Below, one piece after another: positions 6,457-7,026 of a DNA stretch of 7,026 nt. The translations under genes and the position numbers were made by a program. Every line of letters starts with the position of its first letter. Position 1 is the stretch's first letter. The stretch spans positions 1 to 7,026 of the forward strand of contig SLFV01000467.1 in assembly GCA_007124075.1 (NCBI GenBank), written 5' to 3'. This DNA is from Roseimaritima sp. (GTDB taxonomy: Bacteria; Planctomycetota; Planctomycetia; Pirellulales; Pirellulaceae). The notes beneath the pieces were generated by a model, which did not search any database, was not told where the DNA came from, and was given only the letters and a program-made list of their open reading frames with translations.

Positions 6457-6639
6457 TTACTTGCCGTTGGCAGCCGCTGCACGCAGTTCGTCCAGTTCTG
6501 TCATCAGACGGTGCCGCAATGGGCTTTCCCATCGTAGATCTTCCAGGACCTCTTCCGCCTTTTCGAAAACTTCCTCCGAACCATCCGCCTGCTTCAAAAT
6601 CGCGCGAAAACTACGTTCAACCTGTGATTCAGTAAGCAA
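6457..6639 (-). CDS. Small helical protein of unknown function (60 residues, TTG start)
   Basis: This is a 60-residue acidic helical protein with no membrane segment or signal. It runs from MLTESQVERSFRAILKQADG, through a Glu-rich middle helix (about 21-36, EEVFEKAEEVLEDL), to a second helix containing W37 and ELDELRAAAA. The amphipathic pattern and charge balance look like a genuine folded coding sequence, but I recognise no family. The start is TTG at 6639: AGGAG lies 6 bases upstream, the ideal distance. An ATG at 6644 sits just one base after the Shine-Dalgarno and in another frame, opening only 16 codons. The gene is first in the same-strand run leading to the DUF151 protein, 187 bases further on, with only a weak hairpin between. 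It could be a small adaptor or regulatory protein; nothing visible decides this. Confidence 0.72.
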   Translation of the reverse strand: MLTESQVERSFRAILKQADGSEEVFEKAEEVLEDLRWESPLRHRLMTELDELRAAAANGK

Positions 6640-6645
6640 CTCATT

Positions 6646-6650
6646 CTCCT
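6646..6650 (-). promoter_or_regulatory. Shine-Dalgarno that decides the TTG start of the 60-residue gene
   Basis: AGGAG on the minus strand ends 6 bases before TTG (6637-6639). The intervening bases contain an out-of-frame ATG (6642-6644) too close to the Shine-Dalgarno for normal initiation. The spacing favours TTG and its 60-codon frame. Confidence 0.6.
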
Positions 6651-6952
6651 AAACTGAAGCCAATCCAACTCGCCCCCGACACCAGGTGCGTTTGTCGCAA
6701 TTGTGCCGGATAAATAGCCGTCCAACGCATGTCGGCCTTCATTCCGTCATTCTAAGCCGTTGGCCGCTTGCGCCAAGTCTAAGTTTGATTTGCATCGGGC
6801 TTCCGGTGAGCTAACCTCGTGAAGGAACTTTGGTCAAATCACAGCCGTGAGCAGATGCCTGAAGGGGAGCAACGGACCGGGTTTTCAGTAATGCATCATC
6901 GCCGTCAAGCTTGCGGTCTTGTCGGTGACCTGTCTTCTTACACTGCTGATTC
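6651..6952. other. Intergenic region between divergent genes
   Basis: About 300 bases with no convincing gene. It should hold the promoter for the minus-strand 60-residue gene and possibly for a plus-strand gene at 6953, but I see no strong -35/-10 pair. One inverted repeat, TTGGC-7 bases-GCCAA (6760-6776), is flanked by two copies of TCTAAG (6751-6756 and 6778-6783). An open plus-strand frame begins with GTG at 6819 behind a GGTGAG and runs off the window. Its translation (VKELWSNHSREQMPEGEQ and on, becoming Cys/Arg-rich) is not convincingly protein-like, and it overlaps the better candidate at 6953 in another frame. Confidence 0.5.
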
Positions 6953-7026
6953 ATGTTTGAATTTTCAATCATCGCCGCTGGCTTATCGCTGTCGTTGTTT
7001 GTTTTGGCACAGGTCAGCGGCTTTGC
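6953..7026 (+). CDS. Possible start of a gene with a hydrophobic N-terminus (partial)
   Basis: From ATG at 6953 the frame is open to the window edge and gives MFEFSIIAAGLSLSLFVLAQ plus a few residues. This is a hydrophobic stretch of signal-anchor or first-membrane-segment character. An in-frame TGA at 6947-6949 places the start at this ATG. No good Shine-Dalgarno is visible upstream. Only 24 codons can be read, so the product cannot be named, and a competing open frame from 6819 or 6891 covers the same bases. Confidence 0.4.
   Translation, partial: MFEFSIIAAGLSLSLFVLAQVSGF

Noticed and set aside
6270..6482. 71-residue N-terminal extension of the DUF151 protein
   Set aside because: The frame is open, but the domain starts right at the ATG at 6269 with a ribosome site upstream; the extension is unlike any DUF151 protein I know and runs into the end of the preceding gene.
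1..7026. Mobile element, CRISPR array, tRNA or rRNA
   Set aside because: No transposase, terminal repeats, spaced direct repeats, cloverleaf-like sequence or rRNA-like blocks were seen on either strand.

Overview
The window most likely comes from a planctomycete, probably a Rhodopirellula/Pirellulales-type genome. The evidence is moderate GC content, a bifunctional-nuclease (DUF151) protein with the sequence style I associate with that phylum, a CitG-family gene with no citrate lyase genes beside it, and a large coiled-coil FtsK-type ATPase next to small orphan coiled-coil genes. This assignment is by recognition only; no rRNA or marker gene is present.

Layout. At the left edge (1-31) there may be the last few codons of an upstream gene. 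It runs into a plus-strand CitG-family gene (24-911). Everything from 908 to 6639 is then on the minus strand, read right to left: a 60-residue helical protein of unknown function (6639-6457), a DUF151 bifunctional-nuclease family protein (6269-5859), a 161-residue coiled-coil protein (5741-5256), an 84-residue helical-hairpin protein resembling WXG100/ESAT-6 proteins (5061-4807), and a 1297-residue membrane-anchored FtsK/SpoIIIE-type ATPase (4801-908). CitG and the ATPase converge tail to tail with stop codons overlapping by 4 bases. A roughly 300-base intergenic region (6651-6952) follows. A plus-strand gene with a hydrophobic N-terminus may begin at 6953 and run off the edge.

How the genes may work together. 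The most interesting unit is the minus-strand trio at 5741-908. The large protein has a membrane hairpin between two coiled coils, then three successive FtsK-like modules of which only the middle one has an intact Walker A. That three-module plan resembles EccC/YukB, the motor of type VII (ESX) secretion, rather than chromosome-segregating FtsK. The small gene 5 bases upstream looks like a WXG100 protein whose W-x-G turn has become W-x-D, with the aromatic residue 8 positions later preserved. I infer a minimal, divergent type VII-like translocation module. No EccB, EccD, EssA/B, EsaA or mycosin-like gene is visible. The 60-residue and DUF151 genes appear to be ordinary resident genes, which suggests the cassette sits in a stable chromosomal context rather than an obvious mobile island. 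No IS element, tRNA, rRNA or CRISPR was seen.
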